From NCBI RefSeq assembly GCF_041381155.1, contig NC_091134.1, positions 7,244,255 through 7,308,254 on the forward strand: a stretch of DNA of 64,000 nucleotides, in the 5' to 3' direction. Each line of letters opens with the position of its first letter. The first letter of the stretch is position 1. Origin of the DNA: Argopecten irradians. Lineage: Eukaryota > Mollusca > Bivalvia > Pectinida > Pectinidae. The notes below the pieces were generated by a model. That model ran no database searches. It was not told where the DNA came from and was given only the letters and a program-made list of their open reading frames with translations. A program made the translations under genes and the position numbers. Positions 45,162-56,153 of this stretch are shown here, one piece after another.

Positions 45162-46795
45162 TAGGTCATCTGACCCGAAGGGTCAGGATGACCTATTGTC
45201 ATCATGCACCGTCCGTCGTCGTGCGCCGTGCGCCGCCGTGCGCCGTCCGCCGTGCGCCGTGCGCCGTGCGTAAACTTTTCATTCAAACAACTTCTTCTCA
45301 ATAACCGGAAGGCCCAGGGTACTCATATTTGGCCTGTAGGTTGCTGGGATGGAGGGCTACCAAGTTTGTTCAAATGAATGACCTTGACCTTCATTCAAGG
45401 TCACAGGGGTCAAAAAGGCCAAAATCTTTAAACGACTTCTTCTCAAGAACCAGAATGCCCAGGGTACTGATATTTGGTCTGTAGGTTGCTGGGATGAAGG
45501 GCTACCAAGTTTGTTCAAATAAATGACCTTGACCTTCATTCAAGGTCACAGGGGTCAAATAGGCTAAAATTCTTTAAACAACTTCTTGTGAATAACTAAG
45601 AGGCCTAGAGACCTGATATTAGGCCTGTAGCATGCTGGGATGAAGGGCTACAAAGTTTGTTCGGATAAATGACCTTGACCTTCATTCAAGGTCACAGGGG
45701 TCAAATAGGCTAAAATTCTTGAAACAACTTCTTGTGAATAACTAAGATGCCTAGAGACCTGATATTAGGCCTGTGGCATGCTGGGATGAAGGGCTACCAA
45801 GTTTGTTCGGATAAATGACCTTGACCTTCATTCAAGGTCACAGGGGTCAAATAGGCTAAAATTCTTTAAACAACTTCTTGTGAATAACTAAGATGCCTAG
45901 AGACCTGATATTAGGCCTGTAGCATGCTGGTATGAAGGGCTACCATGTTTGTTCAAATTAATGACCTTGACCTTCATTCAAGGTCACAGGGGTCAAATAG
46001 GCTAAAATTCTTTAAACAACTTCTTGTGAATAACTAAGAGGCCTAGAGACCTGATATTAGGCCTGTGGCATGCTGGGATGAAGGGCTACCAAGTTTGTTA
46101 AAAAAATGACCTTGACCTACATTCAAGGTCACGGGGGTCAAATAGGCTAAAATCTTTAAAGGACTTCTTCTCAAGAACCAGAAGGCTCAGGGTACTGATA
46201 TTAGACCTGTGACATGCTTGGATGAAGGGCTACCAAGTTTGTTCAAATGAATGACCTTAACCTTCATTCAAGGTCAAAGGGAACAAAAAGGCTAAAATCT
46301 TTAAACGACTTCTTCTCAAGAACCAGAAGGCTCAGGGTACTGATATTGGACCTGTGACATGCTGGGATGAAGGGCCACCAAGTTTGTTCAAATGAATGAC
46401 CTTGACCTTCATTCAAGGTCACAGGGGTCAAAAAGGCTAAAATCTTTTAAACGACTTCTTCTCAAGAACCAGAAGGCCCAGGGTAGTGGTATTTGGCCTG
46501 TAGGATGCTGGGATGAAGGGTTACCAAGTTTGTTCAAATGAATGACCTTGACCTTCATTCAAGGTCACAGGGGTCAAAAAGGCTAAAATCTTTAAACGAC
46601 TTCTTCTCAAGAACCAGAAGGCTCAGGGTACTGATATTGGACCTGGTACATGCTGGGATGAAGGGCTATCAAGTTTGTTCAAATGAATGACCTTGACCTT
46701 CATTCAAGGTCACAGGCGGCAAATAGGCTAAAATCTTTATACAACTATGTTGTACTAATAGTCAGATGACCGTTAAGGCCCATGGGCCTCTTGTT
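45162..46795 (-). mobile_element. Family D Helitron-like element nested in Ty3 pol
   Basis: Reverse orientation, complete: 3' hairpin AGGTCATCTGACCCGAAGGG at left, CGTGCGCCG stretch, about ten units of 146 bp each with TGACCTTGACCTTCATTCAA, and 5' end CCCATGGGCCTCTTG at right. It shares both ends with family B but not the core. It is inserted within a T-run of the reverse transcriptase region. Confidence 0.88.
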
Positions 46796-49053
46796 GGGTC
46801 TTGCTGGCTATTATTGGAGATTTATACCAAATTTTTCGGCTATAGCTTCACCTCTTACTATGTTTACCAGAAAAAAACAAGAAGTTTAAGTGGGATATAG
46901 GGTGTGAAAACTCATTTGAAATTCTAAAAGAATTATTAACAAGTGCCCCTGTACTCAGGTTTCCTACGGAAACAGGCAAGTTCATCTTAGACACAGATGC
47001 GAGTCTAACAGGTGTCGGTGCTGTTCTCTCCCAAATACGGAATGGGGAGGAGAAAGTCATTGCATTTGGTAGTAGAACCCTAAATAGGGCTCAGTCCAAT
47101 TATTGTACAACACATAGGGAACTCCTTGCAGTTGTCACATTTGTGAAATATTTCAAACACTTCCTTTGGGGTAGACCATTCCTTCTTAGAACAGATCATG
47201 CTTCTCTGACTTGGCTCAAAAACTTTAAGGATCCCGAGGGAGTCCTTGCCAGATGGTTAGCAGTTCTAGATATGTATGACATGGAAATTCAGCACAGACC
47301 AGGCAACAAGCATGGAAATGCTGATAGTCTGTCTCGGTTGATAGTCTGTCTCAGTCTGTCTCGGTATCCAGAATGTCCGGCAACAAGGGTTAATTGTCCA
47401 AGTTGTAGGCCTCCATCTCAGCCAGTTATCTGCCTTGATACATTTACATCCCCAGCACACAGTCTCCTGAAAGACTCCAGCAAGTCTGTTGGAGTGTGCC
47501 CCGTCACACAGCAAACTGTAGGTGGCTCCCCTGATATACCTGTTGATGAAACAGAGAGGGTGTTAACAAACTGGTTAGATACTTGGGGTCCCAAACAGAT
47601 AAAAACTTGGCAGGAGGAGGATGAAAATTTAGGGAAATTTTTACCTTTAAAAACCAAATACCTCACAAAACCCCCAAGGTCAGTAGTGTCTACATTTCCC
47701 GCAGAATTAAGGAAACTATATCACATATGGGAGTTACTTATCATAGATGACCATGGCATTCTGTGTAGGAAAGGGGTAGATAACTTATCAGGGCCGGACA
47801 CTAAGCAGATGATAGCTCCTGAATGTTTTAGAGAGAAGATTTTACATTACTTACACAATTCTAGAACATCTGGTCATCTTGGTCGAGATAGGACTATTGA
47901 CATGATACAGAAAAGGTTTTATTGGCCTGGTTTAGTTGAAAATGTCAAAAACTGGTGTAATACGTGTGATTCCTGTGTCCGTAGGAAGTCAGGTCCATCA
48001 AGGGGTCGAGCTCCCCTGACTCCATCCAATCCAGTAGGGGCTCCGTTAGAACGTATAGCAATAGATATCCTAGGTGGTCTGCAAACAACTGAAAACGGAA
48101 ATAGTTATATCATAGTAGTAGGAGATTATTTCTCTAAGTGGGTGGAAGCTTATCCTGTTCCAAATCACACTGCACAAACAGTAGCAGATAAACTAGTCAC
48201 AGAGTTTATATGTAGGTTTGGTACACCTATCAGCATACACACAGACCAAGGTCGTGAGTTCGAGTCTGACCTGTTCAAGGCTATATGTGAAAAACTAGAG
48301 ATAGATAAAACTAGGACAACCCCTTATAGGCCTCAGTCCGATGGACTTGTCGAGAGACTTAATCGTACTCTCATACAAATGTTGTCGGCCTTTGTTAATG
48401 AAAAAAGGGATGATTGGGATGATCATTTGCCTTATGTAATGATGGCGTATAGGGCCACTCGACATAGCAGTACTGAATGTAGTCCTAATTTGGTCATGTT
48501 GGGTCGTGAAGTTTCTTGTCCGTTAGATATCATAGTAGGCTTGCCTCCCGAAACTGAACAAAGATGCCCCATAGAGTATGTTTGCTGGGTACAGTCAGCC
48601 TCCAGATCTGCATTTAAGTTTGTACATCAGAAGTTAGGTGCTGCTGCAAATGGACAAAAAATGTACTATGACCATGGCTCAAAACAAAGGGATTTTGATG
48701 AAGGAGCATATGTTTGGAGATGGTATCCCCCAGCTGTTAGTGATAAGTTAGGGCAAGGTTGGACAGGTCCATACAAAGTCCTTGAGAGACTGACAGATGT
48801 CAATTATAGGATACAGAAAACACCTGTGTCGAAACCTATTGTTGTCCATATAGACCATTTAAAGCTATATTTGGGTAGGAATATACCTGACGCTTGGGTG
48901 GAATTAGATACGGATGCTGCGAATGAGGGTGATAGTGAAGAGTTAGAATGGCACCATAGTGAAATCCAGTTCCACAGCAGTCCAAGGGAGACAACTCCCC
49001 GAAAAACTAGAGCTGGCAGGAATGTCATACCACCTGATAAATATTCACAATAG
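46796..49053 (+). mobile_element. RNase H and integrase of the Ty3 fossil
   Basis: Resumes at GLAGYYWRFIPNF; RNase H TDASLTGVGAVLS, LRTDHASLTWL. Integrase has the HHCC zinc finger (HLGRD...CNTCDSC), catalytic core AIDILGG, HTDQGREFE and PYRPQSDGLVERLN, and a C-terminal GPYKVLERL. No chromodomain seen. Confidence 0.88.
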
Positions 49054-49315
49054 ATCTGAAAAAAAAGAAATATACGAAAAACAATCAGTACTGTTTTTAA
49101 AGGCATGGTTCAGTCTGTTCAGTACTAAAGTCATAAAGTTTTTAAGGAAAAAGATATACTAAATTAATTGAGTAGTATATGCCCTGCTGTTTATAATAAA
49201 AAAAAACCCAACATGTCATTACTTCATCATATGCGTTTGAGGTACAATATTGTCATTGTGGGCCCCCCTCAAAAACACATTGAACTGAGACATTCTTTGT
49301 TATATTTTATAGATC

Positions 49316-49753
49316 ATGGATATTCTAGACATCACAGTACCAGTACAGGAGGTTGACGACCTGGACACTGATTTGAACCCAGCGTGGGAGTCCGGGATGG
49401 CCTGCCCAGTCCCAGCATGTGGGACAATGCCCTTTTCAACCAGTGCAGCGATGAGGCTCCACTGGAACCAAATCCATAGGAAGGAGATTACATACTTCTG
49501 TTGCACCAGATGTCCATTGAAGTTTGTGCGCAGGAATCAGCTGCTGAGGCATTATGTCAGCCGGCATAAGCTGTCGCAACAGGAGGCTAAGCCTTTATGT
49601 GTAGTGGGAAGGCAACTTCCAAATTCCAAATATGTAAATCCAGGGGTTTTCAGGATGCCTGTGGTAAAAGTATCCGAGGAAATGGGCCGTCGCCGTGAGG
49701 AGGCTGCGCGCAAACGCCAACAGGAAGCTGGTGGTACTTCCACCAGCATATGA
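49316..49753 (+). mobile_element. Extra C2H2 zinc-finger frame of the Ty3 fossil
   Basis: A frame of 145 codons between integrase and the 3' LTR. Two C2H2-like fingers: CPVPACG...HWNQIH (about residues 30-52) and CTRCPLKF...HYVSRH (about 62-80), then a basic Arg/Lys stretch (RRREEAARKRQQ). Its codon use is more GC-rich than pol. It is not a standard Ty3 gene and may be a captured host finger. Function unknown. Confidence 0.7.
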
Positions 49754-50759
49754 CGTCGCGGACAATCAGTGTGGCCCGGGACCAAGAGGTAGTACCTCTT
49801 GGTCGGGGTCAAGCATTATTCGAGACCAGGTCAAGTGGCTACGCGGTCGCGCACCTACACAAGAAGTGTATGCCCCATCAGACATTAACTTTGAAATGTT
49901 TGAAGATTATTAGCTACATGCATGTATTTCCAGTGTGGGGGGTTGGTTATTGGACTTATATATTATAATTACATATGCACAGTGCTGTTGTTGTATCTAA
50001 ATGCCTGGTAGCCAAATGTTGTAATTACCTTGATATTGTATTTTTCATTGTAATTGATTATTGTGCATGTAACTGATTCATGAATCAACATATCGTTTTA
50101 GTAATGAATTAAGTTCCTGCTATATTTATAATTAGTATAATTATAAATTTATTTTGCCTATGTTGACTGAATTCATGAATTGTATTTGTTAGTAATGGAT
50201 TCTTCCCATATGGTTTTCTTATATAACTCATTGTTATCTAAAGGATTTTTGATAAAAATCTTAGTGTACCAGGGCATTATTGTTACACGCTGTGCTTATT
50301 ATTTGTGTTAAATTTGAGAGAAGATTATTTGTGGTAAATAATTCAGGAATTTTATACTCATGTTCTGTCAGTAATTTGTTGTAAGATTGTGTCAATATCG
50401 TTGGCCGTATGGTTGTAAATGGAGTCTAATTTTTGTACACTGTATATGGATTCCAGAAGAAGTATCTTGAATGTTTGTATGTAAACATTTTTTTGTAATA
50501 TATTTTTTTCAGTACTGGTCCAGTGTGATTGAGTGTGTTGCGAGATTATTTGACATAAGGTTATCACTGTGAAATATTGTTTAGTACTAGGCTAGTTAAA
50601 GCTATTATGTAAATCGAGCTTGTACACCTACTGTAACAGTGGTTTGATGAATCTTGGAAATTTATGCTTGTCATGGTTGTGTTTTTTTTGTTTCCCTACG
50701 AGTAGCGTCCAGATTTTCATTAGCCAAATGTTAGTACATTTGACTTAAGGGGGGAGGAA
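49754..50759 (+). other. Noncoding 3' region of the Ty3 fossil with purine tract
   Basis: AT-rich, no frame recognised. Ends in TTAAGGGGGGAGGAA, a polypurine tract next to the 3' LTR. Confidence 0.7.
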
Positions 50760-51504
50760 TGTAGAAGTTCAGGAAAAACGATAAATTTGGAGTGTGATTT
50801 TACGTCTGGCTTCGTTTCCACGTTTCGTCTTCCATCTTGTTTGTTTATTACGTTCGGAACATGTAGTCAGACCGGATGAGTTCCGAGTGGATTTGGCGCG
50901 AATAATGCACGTGCTGTTTGCGCACGTTACCTATAAAGTCGCGTGCTTTACAATAGTTTAGTTAGTCAGATTCAATTCCTCGCTAGACTGCCCGACTCTT
51001 TCTAGTTCTATACCTAGCTATAGGATATACGTAGCCAGTAGAACTAGGTAACGCTATGAAGGTTATAATGTAGTGTCATATAGTAGGGTATGCATGTAGA
51101 TGTAGCGGTCCGTCGTCTATATACTTTTGATACATAGGAGTAAGCCATGTAGCCACTAGATTAACGTATATATTGGGTATCGGGGCGGTATATTTCAGTA
51201 CCTATAAATAGTATTAATAACAGTGATAAATAGCTGGTTTATCCTAACAGGGTGTATATATTATGTAGGCAGGGCGTACGAGAGTCGGTGCGAGTTGAGT
51301 TGTTTCACCATTGTCTGTATTATTGCGTCGTTAAATTTCTACACTTGTTATCCACAATAAATTATACTGAACGTATATTTCTGAGTCTGTGTTCATTCGC
51401 CAATTGCAAGCTTCAGTTTATGGTTCCAGAATCTAAGACCCTAATGGACCCGAGATCTCAGAACCTGGGTTATGTTTCTAGGACAGAAACCGCTCCCTTT
51501 TACA
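50760..51504 (+). repeat. 3' LTR of the Ty3 element
   Basis: 745 bp, TGTAG to TACA; unbroken counterpart of the 5' LTR. Followed by AGAG and host exon. Confidence 0.92.
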
Positions 51505-51598
51505 AGAGTAAGAGAGTTACCAGCATGTTGAGGTCAAAACTTTACCAGGAGAAGACTGGTGCAGTTGTTATTGATGAAGTCCACATGGTGACAGAATG
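51505..51598 (+). pseudogene. RecQ helicase exon 1, part after the Ty3 insertion
   Basis: The AGAG duplication at 51505-51508 is followed by the host frame K-R-V-T-S-M-L-R and IDEVHMVTE. The donor is GTATGT at 51599. Removing the insert and one AGAG leaves the frame unbroken here. Confidence 0.85.
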
Positions 51599-51838
51599 GT
51601 ATGTACCCTTTACTATACATAGGCCTATATGTACACTATTGTTCTATGTTTGATTATTAGAAATTATTAATTCATTAGTCAAAACTTATATGTTGTGTAG
51701 CTACATGTATAAAGGTGCAGCACTGCTGAAGTAATTATGGTTATCAAGGAGAATTTGAAAAATATCATTTGATAATCATATGAAAAGTATTCAATTTGAT
51801 TGAAAATATTTTACATATATTTCCTTAAAGATGCTCCA

Positions 51839-52184
51839 CCGCCGACAGAGCATAAATGATGTTAATCATTTGAACAATAATTGGTGTATTATCGTGTATA
51901 TATGTGCCTAATTAACACAAAAAATAATATAAAATAATTTATTTCGCCTTTGGTGCATGCGCAATCAGTACTTCATTCCATATAGGATATAGTGTCACGG
52001 AATTTTTTCGGGATGCAATTAATTATTTTTCATATTTTTAACTTGTAGTAAAATTATAAGCTCAAACTTTTCAATGGTGGGAATGGTGTAAAGTAAGTAA
52101 CTTTTGTAACTGGAGAAAAATACTAAATCGTCTGCTCCTGTTTTTCATAGTGAAAAAATACCATTTGTCAGCGGTGGAGCATCT
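51839..52184 (-). mobile_element. TTAA-flanked MITE, AGATGCTCC family, copy 4
   Basis: Inverted copy in the helicase intron, with TTAA at 51835-51838 and 52185-52188. The ends match copies 1-3. Confidence 0.9.
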
Positions 52185-52496
52185 TTAAGATTGTATGGGT
52201 TTATAATTATCATATAAATGGAAGCAGAGTTACTTGTTACTTATGTAATGCATCATTGATTACTGTTAACTTACCTTATAAAAATAGTACAAAAATAAGT
52301 CACAGGAGCATAAATATATATTTAGTGGTTGTTGTGAATTATTATTTAGATTATTGTCAATCTCAAAATATCAATCATTGAAATTAAGTTTTAAGTGGCC
52401 ATTGGTAGAATGACTCAGTGATGCATATCTTTTTTTACTTTTAGTCTCTGATTTATTTTTCAGATTCCAAAATATAGCTGTATTTTTTCTTTCCAG

Positions 52497-52830
52497 GGGT
52501 GAAGGATTTAGACCAGCATTTAAAGAGTTGGGAGAGCTGACATGTATCCTTCCCCATGTAGCACACTTAGCATTGACAGCAACAGCAACTTATTCTAGAA
52601 TAGCAGCATTAAGTGAAATTCTGATGTACAAGAACCTTGCAGTAGTGAAGGTAAACCCAGATCGACCAAATATTTACATAGGTATTCAAACAAGACTCCC
52701 CAATAACAGGAAATTTGAGAAATATGATGAGATCTTAAAACCAACAATTGCAGAATTAGAACAAAAGCTGAATAAGTTTTCATTGACTATTATGTATGTG
52801 GAAAACCTGGAACATACATGCCATATTTTT
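52497..52830 (+). pseudogene. RecQ helicase exon 2 (motifs III-IV)
   Basis: The acceptor is ttttctttccag, and the phase matches the DEVH exon (codon TG/G). Contains GEGFRPAFKELGEL, ALTATAT, NPDRPNIYIG and YVENLEHT. The 3' limit is approximate because no good donor is obvious. Confidence 0.75.
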
Positions 52831-52919
52831 CTAGGGGTGGAAAGGGAGATTGATAACCATTTGGAGGGATTTTGGTCTCAAAAGAGGGAGGTATACGCGT
52901 GACATATATGAATAAATTA

Positions 52920-53860
52920 AATATCTGCTTTTTTATGATGAAATTCTGCATTCATATTGAATTTTACAGAAATAAGGAATGTGTGGTTTTGCAAAAGTAG
53001 TCACATCCCTATATACACCCAGTTCTGGAACAGTTTTATTGTTCGAAATATTAGACTGGGCTTTTTAATAATCTCTGACAATAACGGATAATTAACTTAG
53101 ATAAAGTTCTTAAATTTACAAGCATTAAATTAAAAAAACCAGAATCATTACAGTAGTATTCAAAATGTAATTTAACCTGAGAGAGAAAAAAAGTAAATTT
53201 CTTTTTAATTTTATTTATTTAAATTCAGTTACTACTGATAAATTTTTATTATTAATATATTATTTTTTTTTCTAAAAATAAATTCACACAGAAATTCCAA
53301 AAAAAAAAAATACTTTTTCCATTTTTAAAAACGTGGTTATTAGGAAATCCGGAAATTCTATAAAATCCGGATCATCCATTACAATTACCCAAAATGGCGG
53401 CCATTACGATTGCAAAGTTTGTGACATCCATCAAATACAGATAGGCCTATTTAACATTAAAAACGTGAGTAAATCATTCACAGTTGTACGCAGTATTTGT
53501 GTTGTTGTAATGTTCATTAGCTGTAGTCATAAAATTTATTGAAAGGCCAGCTGATTGTTTTCTAGGCGGCCGATCGGCTTCTTGACTTCAGTTTACGTAA
53601 TACACAGACGTTAGTGAAAGTGACACAACAAGCCAAGGTGGAAATAGCCCAAGGCTGCTAATTAGGGCCACTTGGGTGTTGGTCAGGGGGTCAGGGAGTG
53701 GTTACTCTCATGCTAAAATTAACCTAGCATGTACACAAATGTGGCAACGAAAATAAAGTGGAAGGGTTTATAGAAATCGAGAATTTAGACTCTCCTGTCG
53801 GGAGATAATAAAAGGCTTTAAAATACGAGAGGTTTTGTCTCACGCCGGGAGGTATGGCAT
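52920..53860. other. RecQ helicase intron, nothing recognised
   Basis: Very AT-rich to about 53330, then a mixed stretch with AAAATGGCGGCC. No exon recognised. Confidence 0.45.
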
Positions 53861-53864
53861 GTAT

Positions 53865-54264
53865 GCTGGAAGCCCTAGGATATTTCTACAGATACAGCTC
53901 ACATCACCTAGGAGAAAAGCAATATTCACCAGTTGGAGCTACATTGCCAGAAAATAGGATCATAGCACAGTACCACAAAGACTACACAAAAAACATGAAG
54001 AAATATAGTGAGTGAGCTTTCCAAGGAAACTTCAAAAATCAGACTTGTTTTCGCAACTGTTGCATTAGGAATGGGATTAAATGCACCATCTATTGAACAT
54101 ATTGTTCACTGCAGACCACCAACAACACTGGAAAGCTATTTTCAGGAGATAGGGAGAGCAGGCAGAAAAGGTCAACCTGCAGAAGCAATACTACACTACA
54201 ATAATAATGACCTTGCAAAGTCTCGAAAAGGCTTGACTCAAGAAATGATAGATTTTTGTCGAAA
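53865..54264 (+). pseudogene. RecQ helicase exon 3, part before the foldback element
   Basis: Encodes EALGYFYRYSSHHLGEKQYS, PENRIIAQYHKDYT and, after a frameshift near 54003, SELSKE, VFATVALGMG and QEIGRAGRKG. The left limit is approximate. Confidence 0.78.
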
Positions 54265-55293
54265 CACAGGTGTTCGTTTCTAATATAAGTATAAGTATAA
54301 TACTGGGTCAAGGTCTATAACTCGGCCGGCCATATAACACTACCCAATTTCAGAAAAAGTATGATTATTATCCAACCGTATAGGATATAATGATAGAAAT
54401 ACTCTCAATCGACAGCCAGATAATTTATCTTTAATTTGGTATATGATACAATATATATCATGCCGTATAAATGTCACTAGGTATCCAGAAATATCGGAAA
54501 ACAGCCAGATTTCAACTGGTCGGACACTGTGGTGTCCTCCGATAAACACGCTAGGGCTCTAATGGGTAGTTCAAAAACCACTGCATGTAAACACTTCAGC
54601 TTCATAGGAATTAAAGTTTGGTAAAAAACAAACTTACCGGTATGTTAGTGTTTATCTATGTACCATCCATTTGCGCAATACAGCCTTTTGAAATTTCCGA
54701 TTGAAAAAATGTGTGTCTCTAGCCGTCATGTTGATATGTGTGTAGTACATTTGTTTTCTCGGCGTTGATTGGTCAATTAATTTTCGAGAGCCAATCAACG
54801 CTGACAAAACAAATCTACTGCACACATACTTACATGGCGGCTAGAGACACAATTTTTTTCAATCGGAAATTTCAAAGGGCTACGTTAGGCAAATGGATGG
54901 TATTTATCCAGGGATTTACTAACCGGTAAGTTTGTTTTCTACCAAACTTTCATTCTTATGACGCTGAAGTGTTGACATGCAGTGGTTTTTGAGCTACCCA
55001 TTAGAGCCCTGGCGTGTTCATCGGAGGACACCACAGTGTCCGACCAGTTGAAATCTGGCTGTTTTCCGATGTTTTTGGATACCTAGTGACATTTATACGG
55101 CATGATATATATTGTATCATATACCAAAATAAAGATAAATTATCTGGCTGTCGATTGAGAGTATTCCTATTATTATATCCTATACGGTTGGTTAATAATC
55201 ATACTTTTTTCTGAAATTGGGTAGTGTTATATGGCCGGCCGAGTTATAGACCTTGACCCAGTATTATACTTATACTAGAAACGAACACCTGTG
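54265..55293. mobile_element. 1-kb foldback element in the helicase exon
   Basis: Almost the whole element is one palindrome with about 500-bp arms meeting near 54785. The ends are CACAGGTGTTCGTTTCTA and its complement. GTCGAAA (or GTCGAAAC) is duplicated at 54258 and 55294, a 7-8-bp target typical of hAT-type transposition. No coding frame. Confidence 0.88.
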
Positions 55294-55403
55294 GTCGAAA
55301 CGAGAGCACCTGTCCGAGACATCAACTAATTAAATACTTTGGTTATGATGAAGTTTTGTGCAATGACAGAAACAATTGTTGTAGTAATTGTAGGTGGAAT
55401 TAA
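55294..55403 (+). pseudogene. RecQ helicase 3' end after the foldback element
   Basis: Resumes with the duplicated GTCGAAAC, then ESTCPRHQLIKYFGYDE and CNDRNNCCSNC, as in the RecQ zinc-binding subdomain. The stop lies 21 bases before the Gmr1-like element. Confidence 0.75.
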
Positions 55404-55423
55404 AACTAAAATATATATACCAA

Positions 55424-56030
55424 TGTCAGGAGAAAAATGATCTAGATAAATACCTAGAATGGGGCGGAGACGACGCTCACCTTATCCCTAGACTAATTTA
55501 TTTTGGGATCTTTCGTTAGGTATATTGGGCGATATTTGTTACTATGAAATGATGACAGAGACGTTGAGATACATTTAACATTTAATTAGACATAATAACG
55601 AAACAATAGGGGGTGTCGAGTTTACACAATAACACTAATTATACCAATAGTCTATTGCCGCCCACGCTGTGACCCAATTTCCACACGGTGCACACACAGC
55701 CGTCACCACAGTTCCACACGTATTGCACCGACATCACAGTTGATACACACGTTCATGACGTTAACTAGGCAACCTCCTTCAGTTCATTTCGAAGACACGT
55801 ATCATACATACAGTTCATGGTTACACCGCTCCTTGAGCCGTTGTCTCCGACGCGCGTTCCTGTCACTCTCCAACTAACGCTGTCCTCCCTCTGAATTCAG
55901 CGCGTTCTCTTTCATCTTCACATCCGGTGAAGGGCGATAACTCCCCAGCGGACACAATATAGGGAGCACAACACCATCTTAACTATGTCCATAGTGGTGT
56001 ATAGAAAAATCACAACAATTTATTCTGACA
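55424..56030 (-). repeat. 3' LTR of the Gmr1-like element
   Basis: 607 bp, TGTCAG...CTGACA as read on either strand, next to the purine tract AATAGGGGGT on the minus strand. Confidence 0.88.
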
Positions 56031-56153
56031 ACCCCCTATTTCTGAAAATACTTAGCTTTATGTATTTTCATAACACTTAGAATAAATGTATACATACAAA
56101 AATCCTACATATCTCTAAGGACATCTATTAGTAGGGAACAGAATATAACAAAA

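Larger units (their letters stand above)
35533..51504 (+). mobile_element. Ty3/gypsy LTR retrotransposon fossil
   Basis: Flanked by AGAG target duplications, LTRs of about 746 bp (TGTAG...TACA), a primer-binding region starting about 41876 and a purine tract before 50760. Parts in order: gag with capsid-like and RG-rich segments and a zinc knuckle, protease, reverse transcriptase (YLDD), RNase H, integrase, and an extra zinc-finger frame. The order PR-RT-RH-IN is standard for Ty3/gypsy. Two nested insertions account for about 7.2 kb, leaving an element of about 8.7 kb. By eye the LTRs differ at about 2% of sites, so it is young. It looks nearly whole, with a handful of breaks besides the nested elements. 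Confidence 0.9.
35057..55403 (+). pseudogene. RecQ-type DNA helicase gene broken by nested insertions
   Basis: A RecQ-family 3'-5' helicase gene of the type that is multicopy in many marine invertebrates. The first exon has a Q-motif-like KEKQIETLKYAF, Walker A PTGYGKS and motif Ia VTPLNSIMEDQ. After a 16-kb Ty3 insertion the same exon resumes with GAVVIDEVHMVTEW (DEVH box). The next exon has GEGFRPAF and motif III ALTATAT, then motif IV-like TIMYVENLE. The last exon has FATVALGMGLNAP and YFQEIGRAGRKGQ (motifs V-VI), then, after a 1-kb foldback element, a cysteine-rich RecQ zinc-binding segment (CNDRNNCCSNC), with a stop at 55401-55403. Besides the two exonic insertions, the frame shifts near 54003, and the exon 2/3 boundary near motif IV is unclear. 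It is therefore a pseudogene. The insertions look recent, so intact paralogues probably exist elsewhere. Confidence 0.85.
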
